Source: an uncultured Clostridia bacterium (GTDB taxonomy: Bacteria; Bacillota; Clostridia; UMGS1810). From it: a stretch of 13,482 bases of DNA. Within the stretch, counting starts at the first letter, position 1, and every line of letters begins with the position of its first letter. Below, one piece after another: positions 1-7,135 of the stretch. The stretch lies in assembly GCA_905210855.1 (NCBI GenBank), contig CAJLYL010000046.1, positions 1 through 13,482 on the forward strand. The letters run 5' to 3'. Position numbers and translations under genes: made by a program. The notes under the pieces were generated by a model. It had not been told where the DNA came from. It ran no database searches and worked only from the letters and a program-made list of their open reading frames with translations.

Positions 1-191
1 CGGGCAAAAACCTCGGGCTCTTCGGCTCTTTCGGCTGGGGCGACGGCGAATGGATGCGCTCATGGCAGGAGCGCGTGACGGCGGCAGGGGCAACGCTTGT
101 CGGCGGCAAGGGACTTATAGTCAACGATACGCCCGACGACGCGGCTCTGGAGCAGTGCCGCGAGCTGGGCAAGACGCTTGCTGCTATATAA
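1..191 (+). CDS. Flavodoxin, C-terminal part (gene starts left of the window)
   Basis: The reading frame is open from the left edge and ends at TAA 189-191, giving the last 62 residues. The segment LFGSFGWGDGEWM matches the 90s loop of short-chain flavodoxins, where an aromatic residue stacks on FMN and an acidic Gly-Asp-Gly stretch follows. The end, with DDAALEQCRELGKTLA, is the usual terminal amphipathic helix of the doubly wound alpha/beta fold. Flavodoxins are soluble one-electron carriers that can replace ferredoxin; the redox partner cannot be told from here. The gene converges on the symporter gene at 282-1706. No terminator with a T-run for this + strand gene follows directly, although the hairpin at 210-250 could still act on it. 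The N-terminal phosphate-binding loop lies outside the window, so the total length is unknown. Confidence 0.85.
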   Translation, partial: GKNLGLFGSFGWGDGEWMRSWQERVTAAGATLVGGKGLIVNDTPDDAALEQCRELGKTLAAI

Positions 192-203
192 AAATTTTTA
201 AAA

Positions 204-250
204 AAGCAACGGGAGGGTGAGCAAAACGAAATGTTTTGCTCACCCTCCCG
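204..250 (-). terminator. Strong intrinsic terminator after the symporter gene
   Basis: An 18-bp perfect inverted repeat (210-227 and 233-250) encloses a 5-nt loop. Read on the minus strand, the stem is followed by TTGCTTTTTT, the T-rich tract expected of a rho-independent terminator. On the + strand the stem is followed by CCGTCATTTA with no T-run, so the main direction is leftward, ending the transcript of the gene at 282-1706. It may also block read-through from the converging flavodoxin gene. Confidence 0.9.
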
Positions 251-281
251 CCGTCATTTATGCTCTGCGCAGCGGCAGATT

Positions 282-1706
282 CTAAAGCTTATTGTTAATC
301 TTGGCGATATATTTCTTTGTCTCCGCCGCAACCACTCCGCTGAGCGCGAACAGCGCAACCAGGTTCGGGAATGCCATGAGAGCGTTTACTATATCCGCAA
401 GCGTCCATACAAACGACACCTGGAGATACGGACCTGCGAACACCGCAAGTATATAAAGGATTCTGAATGTGAGGATTATCGGTTTTTTGTTGCCGACAAG
501 ATACTGGAGGCATTTTTCCGAATAATAATCCCAGCCGAGAATCGTTGTGAAGGCAAAGAACACAAGGCTGATCATCAGCAGGAATGCGCAAACTCCGTTG
601 GAGAACGGCAGACCGACCGTGAAAGCGTTTGTGGTTATCTCCACGCCGACAAGCGAGCCGTCCATAGCCGGAATGTGCGAGCCGGTGAGCACAATGGAAA
701 GGCCGGTGATTGTGCAGATGATGATTGTGTCAAAGAATGTTCCCGTCATGCACACCAGACCCTGGCGAACAGGCTCTTTTGTTTTTGCGGCAGCCGCTGC
801 GATAGGCGCGGAGCCGATACCGGATTCATTGGAGAATATTCCCCTTGCAATACCCTTTTGCATAGCGGCTTTCATGGTGATACCGATTGCTCCGCCAAAC
901 ACCGCCTGAGGGCAGAATGCACTCTTGACTATTGTAACGACCGCACCCGGTACTTTGGTGATGTTGCAGCCGATAAGCAGTATTCCGCATACAAAATAGA
1001 TGACTGCCATAAAGGGCACTATTATCTCGGACACCTTTGCGATTCTCTTGATGCCGCCGATAACAACCAGCGCGACAAACGCGGTTACCACAACGCCTGC
1101 AATGACCGTGGGCCAAGCGTAGTTCATGCCGCCCATGCCGAAAGCAATCATTGCCTTGTCGGGGTCAAAGAAATTCTGCACGGCTGCCGTGATACCGTTA
1201 ATCTGCGTCATAGTTCCTATGCCGAGTATGCCGACGAGCATACCGAAGATTGCAAAGAGTTTTGCAAGCCATTTCCAGTTAGCGCCGAGACCTTTTTCTA
1301 TGTAATAGAACGGCCCGCCGAGCACCTTGCCGTCGTCGCCTATCTCACGGTACTTAACCGCGAGCAGACCCTCGGCGTACTTGGTAGCCATGCCGAAGAA
1401 TGCCGCCACTTCCATCCAGAACAGCGCACCCGGGCCGCCGGCTGCAATAGCCGTTGCCACGCCGACAATGTTGCCCGTGCCTATTGTTGCGGAAAGCGCG
1501 GTGCACAGTGCACCGAAGCTGGTTACATCGCCCTCGCCGTCCTCTTCGTTTTTGAGCATATATCTCAGTGCCTTGGGCAGATGCTTTATCTGCACAAAGC
1601 CGGTTCGGATTGACAAAAGTAGGCCGACTGCCAGAATCAGTACGATAAGCGGAATACCCCACACCCAATCATCGATGATGTCTAAAATTTTGTTCAGATT
1701 TTCCAT
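282..1706 (-). CDS. Sodium:alanine/glycine symporter, AGCS family
   Basis: This 474-residue polytopic membrane protein belongs to the AGCS (AlsT/DagA/AgcS) family, which couples import of alanine or glycine to sodium. Seen directly: a hydrophobic segment at about residues 17-33, the family signature IGTGNIVGVA at about 75-84, the following GGPGALFWM at 90-98, and several more long hydrophobic stretches to the C-terminus. The length is normal for the family. The start is ATG at 1704-1706, with GGAGG on the minus strand at 1716-1720 and a 9-nt spacer. The gene is monocistronic: its own promoter and a glycine riboswitch lie upstream and a terminator downstream. The riboswitch suggests that glycine is a physiological substrate; this is inferred from regulation, not from binding residues. 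Alanine or D-amino acids remain possible substrates. Confidence 0.93.
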   Translation of the reverse strand: MENLNKILDIIDDWVWGIPLIVLILAVGLLLSIRTGFVQIKHLPKALRYMLKNEEDGEGDVTSFGALCTALSATIGTGNIVGVATAIAAGGPGALFWMEVAAFFGMATKYAEGLLAVKYREIGDDGKVLGGPFYYIEKGLGANWKWLAKLFAIFGMLVGILGIGTMTQINGITAAVQNFFDPDKAMIAFGMGGMNYAWPTVIAGVVVTAFVALVVIGGIKRIAKVSEIIVPFMAVIYFVCGILLIGCNITKVPGAVVTIVKSAFCPQAVFGGAIGITMKAAMQKGIARGIFSNESGIGSAPIAAAAAKTKEPVRQGLVCMTGTFFDTIIICTITGLSIVLTGSHIPAMDGSLVGVEITTNAFTVGLPFSNGVCAFLLMISLVFFAFTTILGWDYYSEKCLQYLVGNKKPIILTFRILYILAVFAGPYLQVSFVWTLADIVNALMAFPNLVALFALSGVVAAETKKYIAKINNKL

Positions 1707-1728
1707 TACAGATTTCCTCCGATAAATA

Positions 1729-1758
1729 TAAAAAAGTTGCCGACCCGTGCGGCAACTT
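1729..1758 (-). terminator. Riboswitch expression platform (intrinsic terminator)
   Basis: On the minus strand GTTGCCG (1742-1736) and CGGCAAC (1756-1750) pair around a 7-nt loop, extendable by two A-T pairs, and are followed by six T (1735-1730). This lies between the glycine aptamer and the Shine-Dalgarno sequence of the symporter gene, so it can stop transcription before the gene. Its upstream arm can also pair with the 5' side of the aptamer (1902-1910; GAAGTT with AACTTC plus two G-C pairs beyond one mismatch), giving a plausible antiterminator. Confidence 0.85.
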
Positions 1759-1777
1759 CAAAGAAAATCAAACGAAT

Positions 1778-1945
1778 ACGCGTCTCCGTCCTTTTGCCTG
1801 AGAGTTTCGGCAGCCTCCGCACATTTGCTATCCTTTAAGTAAGCATTGCAATCCGCGGCTTGCGCCTTGCCCCTTCGGCACTCAATTTAATGAGGTTCTC
1901 CGAAGTTCCCTACATTCCCGGTTTCACCCTGGAACATCATCGGGT
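1778..1945 (-). promoter_or_regulatory. Glycine riboswitch, single aptamer with extra 5' stem
   Basis: On the minus strand the two conserved glycine-aptamer blocks are present: GCCGAAGGGGCAAG (1879-1866) and ACTCTCAGGCAAAAGGAC (1805-1788). P1 can form from CTTCG (1905-1901) and CGGAG (1788-1784). GGAGA plus CC at the start of P2 also match the known aptamer consensus. Only one aptamer carries the core. Upstream, GTTCC and GGAAC can pair around about 21 nt, resembling the vestigial 'ghost' stem described for singlet glycine riboswitches. The element sits in the leader of a glycine/alanine symporter gene, ahead of an intrinsic terminator. The sign of regulation (probably OFF) is inferred from the pairing that P1 and the terminator arm compete for. 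The 5' boundary is approximate. Confidence 0.93.
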
Positions 1946-1967
1946 CATATTTAATTCTACAATAGAA

Positions 1968-1996
1968 TTTATACCACTTTTTTCGACATATGTCAA
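1968..1996 (-). promoter_or_regulatory. Sigma-A-type promoter of the riboswitch-symporter unit
   Basis: On the minus strand TTGACA (1996-1991) and TATAAA (1973-1968) are separated by exactly 17 bp. Transcription would start near 1961, just ahead of the glycine riboswitch. This gives a leader of about 255 nt before the symporter start codon. No other comparable hexamer pair was noticed between here and the DAHP synthase gene. Confidence 0.85.
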
Positions 1997-2101
1997 GGAC
2001 GTGAGGGCAAATTGTGAACAATTTGTGAATATGCATGATTTTTCGCGGCGGATTTTGGGCGTTTTGGGTGATATTTAAGTCTTGCATTGCCCCGTCAACG
2101 C

Positions 2102-2141
2102 AAAAAGAGTGCGGCAGAACAAAATCCGCTCTGCCGCGCTC
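2102..2141 (-). terminator. Intrinsic terminator at the end of the aro operon
   Basis: On the minus strand GAGC-GCGGCAGA (2141-2130) pairs with TCTGCCGC-ACTC (2118-2107). This is an 8-bp GC-rich core with one mismatch and a 3-bp outer extension, enclosing an 11-nt loop. A TTTTT tract follows (2106-2102). It lies about 10 bp after the DAHP synthase stop codon and closes the long aromatic operon. Confidence 0.88.
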
Positions 2142-2150
2142 CGTCTTTTA

Positions 2151-3188
2151 TCAATATATATCCGCAAGCTCGTATATGAGCTTTTCTGTCTTTTCCCAGC
2201 CGAGGCATGGGTCTGTTATAGACTTGCCGTAGATGTTTTCGCCCACCTTCTGAGAGCCGTCCTCAATGTAGCTCTCTACCATAAAGCCCTTGACGATGCT
2301 TCTGATTTCAGAGGAATAGCGGCAGCTGTAAAGCACCTCTTTGGCAATTCGGGATTGCTCCATGTATTTTTTGCCGGAGTTGGCGTGGTTGGTGTCTATG
2401 ACAACCGCCGGATTTGCAAGCCCCGTGCCACGGTACGATTCGTACAGGTGCAAGAGATCCTCGTAGTGATAGTTCGGCAGAGACTGACCGTGCTTGTTTA
2501 CATAGCCGCGCAGGATTGCGTGAGCATATGGATTGCCCTGGGAGTGTACCTCCCAGCCGCGGTAGATGAATGTGTGCTTGTGTTGTGCCGCGGTAATGGA
2601 GTTCATCATGACGGATATGTCGCCGCCGGTGGGGTTCTTCATGCCGACGGGCACGTCTATGCCGCTGGCGGTGAGGCGGTGCTGCTGATTCTCAACCGAG
2701 CGCGCGCCTATGGCAACATAGCCGAGGATATCGCTTAAGTACCTGTAATTTTCGGGATAGAGCATCTCGTCCGCGCAGGAGAAGCCCGTCTCGCGCAGGG
2801 CGCGCATATGCATCTCGCGGATTGCCACGATTCCCTTGAACATATCGGGCTTTTCATTAGGGTCGGGCTGGTGAAGCATACCCTTGTAGCCATCGCCCGT
2901 TGTGCGCGGCTTGTTGGTGTATATTCTGGGCACGATGAAGATTTTGTCCTCCACCTTTTCCTGCACCTTGCGCAAACGGCAGATGTAGTCCATAACGCTG
3001 TCCTCATTGTCTGCCGAGCAAGGGCCGATTATGAGGATGAGCTTGTCGGTCTTGCCGCTGAAGATGTCCTTCATTTGCGTGTCTCTGTCCCAGACGTTTT
3101 TGGAAAGCTCATTATTGAGCGGATACATCTCCTTGACCTCTTTAGGTATGGGGAGTTTTCTCTCAAATTCCATGTTTTTGTTGTTCAT
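2151..3188 (-). CDS. aroF: 3-deoxy-7-phosphoheptulonate (DAHP) synthase, type I AroF/G/H
   Basis: This enzyme condenses PEP with erythrose-4-phosphate, the first and usually feedback-controlled step of the shikimate pathway. At 345 residues it has the normal length of the AroF/AroG/AroH class. Visible motifs are GPCS at 55-58 (metal-ligand Cys57), KPRTT at 93-97, GARSVENQ at 161-168, GMKNPT at 182-187, DTNHANSGK at 265-273 (metal-ligand His268), ESY at 305-307 and SITDPCLGW at 323-331. The start is ATG 3186-3188 with AAAGGA about 10 nt upstream; Met6 (3171-3173) is a weaker alternative. It is the last gene of the operon, 167 bp after tyrA, and the gap is largely taken up by a palindromic repeat. 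Which amino acid inhibits this isoform cannot be told from the sequence, so the F/G/H letter is nominal. Confidence 0.95.
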   Translation of the reverse strand: MNNKNMEFERKLPIPKEVKEMYPLNNELSKNVWDRDTQMKDIFSGKTDKLILIIGPCSADNEDSVMDYICRLRKVQEKVEDKIFIVPRIYTNKPRTTGDGYKGMLHQPDPNEKPDMFKGIVAIREMHMRALRETGFSCADEMLYPENYRYLSDILGYVAIGARSVENQQHRLTASGIDVPVGMKNPTGGDISVMMNSITAAQHKHTFIYRGWEVHSQGNPYAHAILRGYVNKHGQSLPNYHYEDLLHLYESYRGTGLANPAVVIDTNHANSGKKYMEQSRIAKEVLYSCRYSSEIRSIVKGFMVESYIEDGSQKVGENIYGKSITDPCLGWEKTEKLIYELADIY

Positions 3189-3251
3189 TTCTTTTCATTC
3201 CTTTTCTGTATTTGAGTTTGGCAAATAATTTATAGTGTTTTTCTGTTTAGA

Positions 3252-3345
3252 GGCGAGGTGATGCATATTTTATTTTGAGCAAGCGAGTTCAGCGCCACTG
3301 CACTGCTGTCTGAGCGAGCCAAAATAAAATATATATCACCGAGCC
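3252..3345. repeat. Palindromic MITE-like repeat, copy 1 (94 bp)
   Basis: Imperfect inverted arms of about 29 bp lie at 3252-3280 and 3316-3345. Both contain GGTGAT, two variable bases, then ATATTTTATTTTG. Between them is a GC-rich centre with GAGTTCAGCGCCACTGCAC. A second copy at 7136-7229 has exactly the same length and matching arms and centre, which defines the element boundaries. It begins 10 bp downstream of the tyrA stop codon and fills the gap before the DAHP synthase gene. As RNA it would form a long hairpin inside the operon transcript. It has no coding capacity. Confidence 0.85.
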
Positions 3346-3355
3346 GGTGCACTGC

Positions 3356-4219
3356 CTATTTATCAAACAGCGCACGGCGCTTGGTTGACAGGCGCATCTT
3401 CTCGCGCATACCCTCAATGTCACCGCTTGCCACCATGTTGCGCATCTGCTCAAACTCACGCGCAAATAAATCCATGTATTTAACAAGCGAATCTTTGTTC
3501 AGATTGAAAAGTCCGCTCCACATCACATCATTTATTTTTGCAATCCTCGTCAGGTCGCGGAATGAATCGCCCGTGTAGTTAACCAGATGTTCGTTGTCCG
3601 TGCAGGTCATCAGCGACACCGCTATGCAGTGCGTAAGCTGTGACAAAAAGGCTATCATGCCGTCGTGCTCCTCGGCGCTCAGCTCCGATATTCTGCCAAA
3701 ACCCAACTCCGCACCCAGCATTTTGCACGCCTCTATTTCGTCGGGCGTGTTCTCCGCAGTGGGCACTACAATGTAGTTTGCCCCGGCAAAAACACTGTCG
3801 TCACTGTGCTCCACACCCGAGCGCTCTCTGCCTGCCATAGGGTGAGACGACACGAAATGCGCCCTTTTGCCGATTATCTCCTGCGCCTTGTATACCACGC
3901 ATTGCTTGACGCCGCTTATGTCGGTGACGAGCGCGTCGGAGTTCAGTAAATCGCGGTATTTCGATATCCAGTCCAAAAAGACCTCCGGATAAAGCGCAAA
4001 TACCACTATGTCCGCCGCGCGTACAACAGACTCCTCCACATGGTCGTAACCGTCGCAAATCATGCCGTGCTCCAGTCCGTAGTTAATGGACTCCGCATTG
4101 TCCGATATGGCAGTCACCCTGTAACCGCGCTTCGTGAGTGCCTTTGCATAGCTGCCGCCCATCAGTCCCAGCCCGACTATGAGCACCTTGCTGTCTTTAG
4201 TTATTCTCAATACACTCAA
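3356..4219 (-). CDS. tyrA: Prephenate dehydrogenase (TyrA)
   Basis: This enzyme oxidatively decarboxylates prephenate to 4-hydroxyphenylpyruvate, the tyrosine branch. It has 287 residues. A Rossmann loop GLGLMGGS lies at 16-23, and Asp40 at the end of the second strand favours NAD over NADP. HPMAG is at 126-130 and SQLTH at 193-197, with the conserved catalytic His197. The protein ends after the helical dimerisation domain, so it lacks both the C-terminal ACT domain and the N-terminal chorismate mutase found in other TyrA proteins. No ATG precedes the Rossmann motif, so a TTG start is required. TTG 4217-4219 is used here (GGA 7 nt upstream). TTG 4208-4210, with GGGG 9 nt upstream, is equally credible and would remove three residues. 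The frame overlaps the end of aroA by about 23 bp, so translation is probably coupled. Confidence 0.93.
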   Translation of the reverse strand: MSVLRITKDSKVLIVGLGLMGGSYAKALTKRGYRVTAISDNAESINYGLEHGMICDGYDHVEESVVRAADIVVFALYPEVFLDWISKYRDLLNSDALVTDISGVKQCVVYKAQEIIGKRAHFVSSHPMAGRERSGVEHSDDSVFAGANYIVVPTAENTPDEIEACKMLGAELGFGRISELSAEEHDGMIAFLSQLTHCIAVSLMTCTDNEHLVNYTGDSFRDLTRIAKINDVMWSGLFNLNKDSLVKYMDLFAREFEQMRNMVASGDIEGMREKMRLSTKRRALFDK

Positions 4220-5402
4220 CCCCTATTCCAAGCTGTTTTATTTTATTAAAAAAGTCCGGCATACTCTTTGCCACCGCCTGCGCATTTTCTATCTCGCCGC
4301 CGACTGTGCTGAGCAGAATGCTCATCGCCATCGCTATCCTGTGGTCGTTGTGCGAATCTATCGGTTCGCTCGGTTTTCGCAGAGCTGTTTTGTACACTCT
4401 CATTTCGTCGCTGCCGGCCTCGCATTTCACACCCAGTTTGGCAAGCTCCGCCGCCATTGCCGCGCAGCGGTCGCTCTCCTTAATGCGCAGCCTCCGCGTA
4501 CCGCAGAAGTTTCCGCCGTACACCGCCGCCAACGCAAAGAGGACAGGCCCCAGGTCGGGGCAGTCTGCTATGTTAATGACCTCGCCTGCGCCGAGCGCAA
4601 GTTTTTCAAACAATTCTCCGTATACGCGGTCGCCCTGCCGGCTGTCGCCGAGACCGAGCACCGTCACATCTCCGCCGACAAAATTGAAGGCGTCGAGGAA
4701 TGCCGCGTTGGAGTAATCGCCCTCCACCGTGACATTGCAGGCACGGTAGTGCTGACCGCCCTTTATCGCAAATGAGTTGCCGCGCTCGCTTACATCTATG
4801 CCGAAAGCGCGCAGAGCGTCTGTCGTCAGGTCGATGTACGGTCTGCTCTCCACCGGCGGAATCAGCTCTATGGTGCTGTCACTCTCCGCGGCAGGCAGGG
4901 CAAACAGCATACCGCTGACAAACTGGCTGCTTATGCCGCCGTCCATGACAAAATCACCGCCGCTTAAGCTACCGCTTATCTTGATGCAGCCTCCGTCATT
5001 TAAATAGGATATGCCGCGCTCGCGGAAGATTTGTTCGTACACGCTCATGGGGCGCGCAAGCAGCGTCCTGCTGCCCGCAAAGGAATATTCTCCGCCGAAG
5101 GACGCGCATATCGGCACAAAGAACCTAAGTGTGCTGCCGCATTCGCCGCAGTTCAGCTCTGCACCGCGGTTCGGCTCGGCTATGCCGTCCACCGTTATGC
5201 GGCTGCCGTCTGCCGTGCAGCGCGCGCCTAAGGCGCTTATGCAGCCTATGGTAGCCTCTATGTCCTTGGAGAACGCCACATTGTCTATCACGCTGCGCCC
5301 GTCCGAGAGTGCGGCGCAGATGAGATATCTGTGCGCCATGCTCTTGCTCGGCGGCGCACTCACACTGCCGTGCGCACGTGACGGCGTTATGACCGCCCTC
5401 AT
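4197..5402 (-). CDS. aroA: 5-enolpyruvylshikimate-3-phosphate synthase
   Basis: This enzyme transfers the enolpyruvyl group of PEP to shikimate-3-phosphate, the sixth step to chorismate. It has 401 residues, slightly short of the usual 420-430. Motifs run in order: PPSKS 17-21 (PEP/S3P lysine), GECGSTLR 86-93 (the loop that contains the glyphosate-relevant glycine, here retained), SSQFVSGML 158-166, Asp283 in DCPDLGPV (catalytic acid position), RIKESDR 306-312 and NDHRIAMA 352-359. ATG 5400-5402 overlaps the aroQ stop by ATGA, and GGAGG lies 7 nt upstream. The loop reads CGSTLRF, where E. coli has AGTAMRP, so the proline after the arginine is replaced by phenylalanine. Herbicide sensitivity cannot be predicted from this alone. 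Confidence 0.95.
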   Translation of the reverse strand: MRAVITPSRAHGSVSAPPSKSMAHRYLICAALSDGRSVIDNVAFSKDIEATIGCISALGARCTADGSRITVDGIAEPNRGAELNCGECGSTLRFFVPICASFGGEYSFAGSRTLLARPMSVYEQIFRERGISYLNDGGCIKISGSLSGGDFVMDGGISSQFVSGMLFALPAAESDSTIELIPPVESRPYIDLTTDALRAFGIDVSERGNSFAIKGGQHYRACNVTVEGDYSNAAFLDAFNFVGGDVTVLGLGDSRQGDRVYGELFEKLALGAGEVINIADCPDLGPVLFALAAVYGGNFCGTRRLRIKESDRCAAMAAELAKLGVKCEAGSDEMRVYKTALRKPSEPIDSHNDHRIAMAMSILLSTVGGEIENAQAVAKSMPDFFNKIKQLGIGVECIENN

Positions 5403-5845
5403 TGTTTTGCCTCCGCAGCGGTACGCTTTGCGAGGAAATCTATTGCCTCGGTGTAGCCGTCAAGTCCGTGTCCTGCTATTGTGTGAACACAGGCGGCGCG
5501 GATGTAGCTCACCTGACGAAAATCCTCCCTCTCGTCCACCTTGGATATATGCACCTCAACGGTGGGTATGCCGACAGCCTTTACCGCGTCAAGCAGAGCA
5601 ATGCTTGTGTGGGTGTATGCCCCCGGGTTTATCACAATGCCGTCACTGCTGCCGAAGCACTCCTGAATCTTGTCCACCAGGTCGCCCTCGTGGTTGGATT
5701 GATATATCTCTACCTCAATGTCCGCCGCCGCGCAGAAATTTTCTATCTTTTCGATCAGCGCGGCATAATTCTGCGTGCCGTAGATGTGCGGCTCTCTTAT
5801 TCCGAGCATATTTATGTTTGCTCCGTTTATAACGGTTATCTTCAT
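5399..5845 (-). CDS. aroQ: 3-dehydroquinate dehydratase, type II
   Basis: This small enzyme dehydrates 3-dehydroquinate to 3-dehydroshikimate by the anti-elimination, type II mechanism; the family is usually a dodecamer. At 148 residues it has the typical length. Visible residues are NGANINMLG at 7-15, the flexible loop with Arg17 and catalytic Tyr22, QSNHEG at 49-54, NPGAYTHTS at 73-81, EVHIS at 97-101 with catalytic His99, and DFR at 108-110. ATG 5843-5845 overlaps the stop of the AroE-AroK gene by ATGA. The loop after EVHIS reads KVDERE, where many homologues have NIHARE; this is a modest variation. Confidence 0.95.
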   Translation of the reverse strand: MKITVINGANINMLGIREPHIYGTQNYAALIEKIENFCAAADIEVEIYQSNHEGDLVDKIQECFGSSDGIVINPGAYTHTSIALLDAVKAVGIPTVEVHISKVDEREDFRQVSYIRAACVHTIAGHGLDGYTEAIDFLAKRTAAEAKQ

Positions 5846-7089
5846 TTGTTCATGCTCCTCTCTATCTCGTCTGCGGCAAGCGATGACGAATGATCGCCGC
5901 TTGCAGCGATTATCTCGTCCGCCGCAGCGCAGTATGTGGCGTAACGCTCGCTGTAACGCTTGCGTATCGCTTCGGCGCTGTGCGCCAGCGGTCTGTCGTC
6001 TGTTGGTATGAGTTCACCGAGCGGCTTGTCTATAAAATACACCCTGCCGTTGCTCTTTAGTGCGGATACATTTTCGCTCCGCAGCACCGCTCCGCCGCCC
6101 GTGGCGATTATGCAGCCGCCGATCTGCGAGACGTCGCGTATCACTGCCGATTCCGCGTCGCGAAAATATTCCTCGCCGTGCTTGGCAAAGATGTCTGTTA
6201 TCTCCATGCCCTCGCGCTCCACTATGAGCGCGTCCGTGTCGTATACCGTGCGCCCCGTGCGCTCCGACAGCAGCTTGGCAACGGTGCTCTTGCCGCAGGC
6301 AGGCATACCGGTGAGCACAATGTTCTCCTTAGCCGAGAGAATCCCGCGATAGACAGATTCGGTGACGCTTTCGCCGTAAGCCGCGTCAAAGAACAGCTCT
6401 GCCGCCGCGACTGCCTGCGCCACCAGCATATACAAGCCGCCGCTTGCCGCCGCGCCATGCGCCGCCGCTCTGCGCACAAGATTTGAGCGCAGCGGATTGT
6501 AGATAGCGTCCGCCACCCCCTCAAGGCGTGGAAATCTCTCGGGTTCAATCGGTATGCCGTCACACATTGGGTACATTCCGCACGGCGTTGTGTTAATGAT
6601 AACCTCCGCGTCCGAATGGCGCGCATATGCCTCGTCATAGCCGATGACGCCGATGCCGCTCGGGGTGCGGCTGAGCCTCAGTATCTGCCGCGCGCCCATG
6701 TCGGCAGCGACAGCCGCCGCAGTCTTGCTTGTACCCCCCGTGCCGAGGATGAGCACCTTTTTGCCGCTTACGTTTATGCCTGTGCGCCCGATGAGCGCCT
6801 TCATTCCGGCGAAATCGGTGTTGTAGCCGTACAGCTTGCCGCCGCGGTTTACAACGGTGTTTACCGCGCCGATTGCCCTCGCCCTGCCGCTCATCTCCGC
6901 GAGGTAAGGAATGACCGCCTGTTTGTACGGTATCGTGACATTTATCGCCGCAAAATCGCGCTCGGTCATAAAGGCGTCCAGCTCGCCGCGCGCCACTTCG
7001 CGCAAAATGTAGTCATAGTCGCCGATTTTATTGTGAATTTCTTTTGAAAAGCTGTGAACAAGGTGTTCGCCTATACAGCCGTATTGCAT
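5842..7089 (-). CDS. aroE-aroK: Fused shikimate dehydrogenase-shikimate kinase
   Basis: One 415-residue frame carries two consecutive pathway enzymes. Residues 1 to about 250 are AroE, which reduces 3-dehydroshikimate to shikimate with NADPH: HSFS 12-15, NVTIPYK 50-56 (catalytic Lys56), GYNTDFAG 88-95 (Asp92), the dinucleotide loop GTGGTS 116-121, NTTPCGM 166-172 and Gln225. Residues from about 255 to 415 are AroK, which phosphorylates shikimate: Walker A GMPACGKST 261-269, DTD 284-286, FRDAE 309-313, ATGGG 329-333 and the lid DDRPLA 364-369. Both active sites look complete. Neither an internal stop nor a frameshift separates the halves, and the linker is only a few residues. The start is ATG 7087-7089 with a modest site GGCGGTGA just upstream. 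The product of the first half is the substrate of the second, so local transfer of shikimate is possible but not shown. Confidence 0.94.
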   Translation of the reverse strand: MQYGCIGEHLVHSFSKEIHNKIGDYDYILREVARGELDAFMTERDFAAINVTIPYKQAVIPYLAEMSGRARAIGAVNTVVNRGGKLYGYNTDFAGMKALIGRTGINVSGKKVLILGTGGTSKTAAAVAADMGARQILRLSRTPSGIGVIGYDEAYARHSDAEVIINTTPCGMYPMCDGIPIEPERFPRLEGVADAIYNPLRSNLVRRAAAHGAAASGGLYMLVAQAVAAAELFFDAAYGESVTESVYRGILSAKENIVLTGMPACGKSTVAKLLSERTGRTVYDTDALIVEREGMEITDIFAKHGEEYFRDAESAVIRDVSQIGGCIIATGGGAVLRSENVSALKSNGRVYFIDKPLGELIPTDDRPLAHSAEAIRKRYSERYATYCAAADEIIAASGDHSSSLAADEIERSMNK

Positions 7090-7135
7090 ATTATCACCGC
7101 CAAATTATGATTTAAAGTAAAAGACAGATTCAATA

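Noticed and set aside
231..1613. A 460-codon open frame on the + strand opposite the symporter gene.
   Set aside because: It is antisense to a clear AGCS protein, is rich in Cys, His and Arg with no recognisable domain, begins inside the terminator hairpin, and has no ribosome binding site.
2002..2100. A further gene or RNA between the aro terminator and the riboswitch promoter.
   Set aside because: The frames there are short, have no ribosome binding site, and no conserved RNA motif is seen.
3189..3240. A TATAAA hexamer upstream of the DAHP synthase gene as a separate promoter.
   Set aside because: No acceptable -35 hexamer lies 16-18 bp upstream.
3252..3345. Reading the palindromic repeats as a CRISPR array.
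   Set aside because: The copies are scattered, are themselves palindromic over about 94 bp, have no regularly spaced short repeats, and no cas genes are present.
7104..7133. A possible internal promoter before aroE-aroK (TTGAAT, 18 bp, CATAAT on the minus strand).
   Set aside because: Both hexamers are weak and the start would fall within the ribosome binding site, leaving almost no leader. It cannot be excluded, but it is not strong enough to list.
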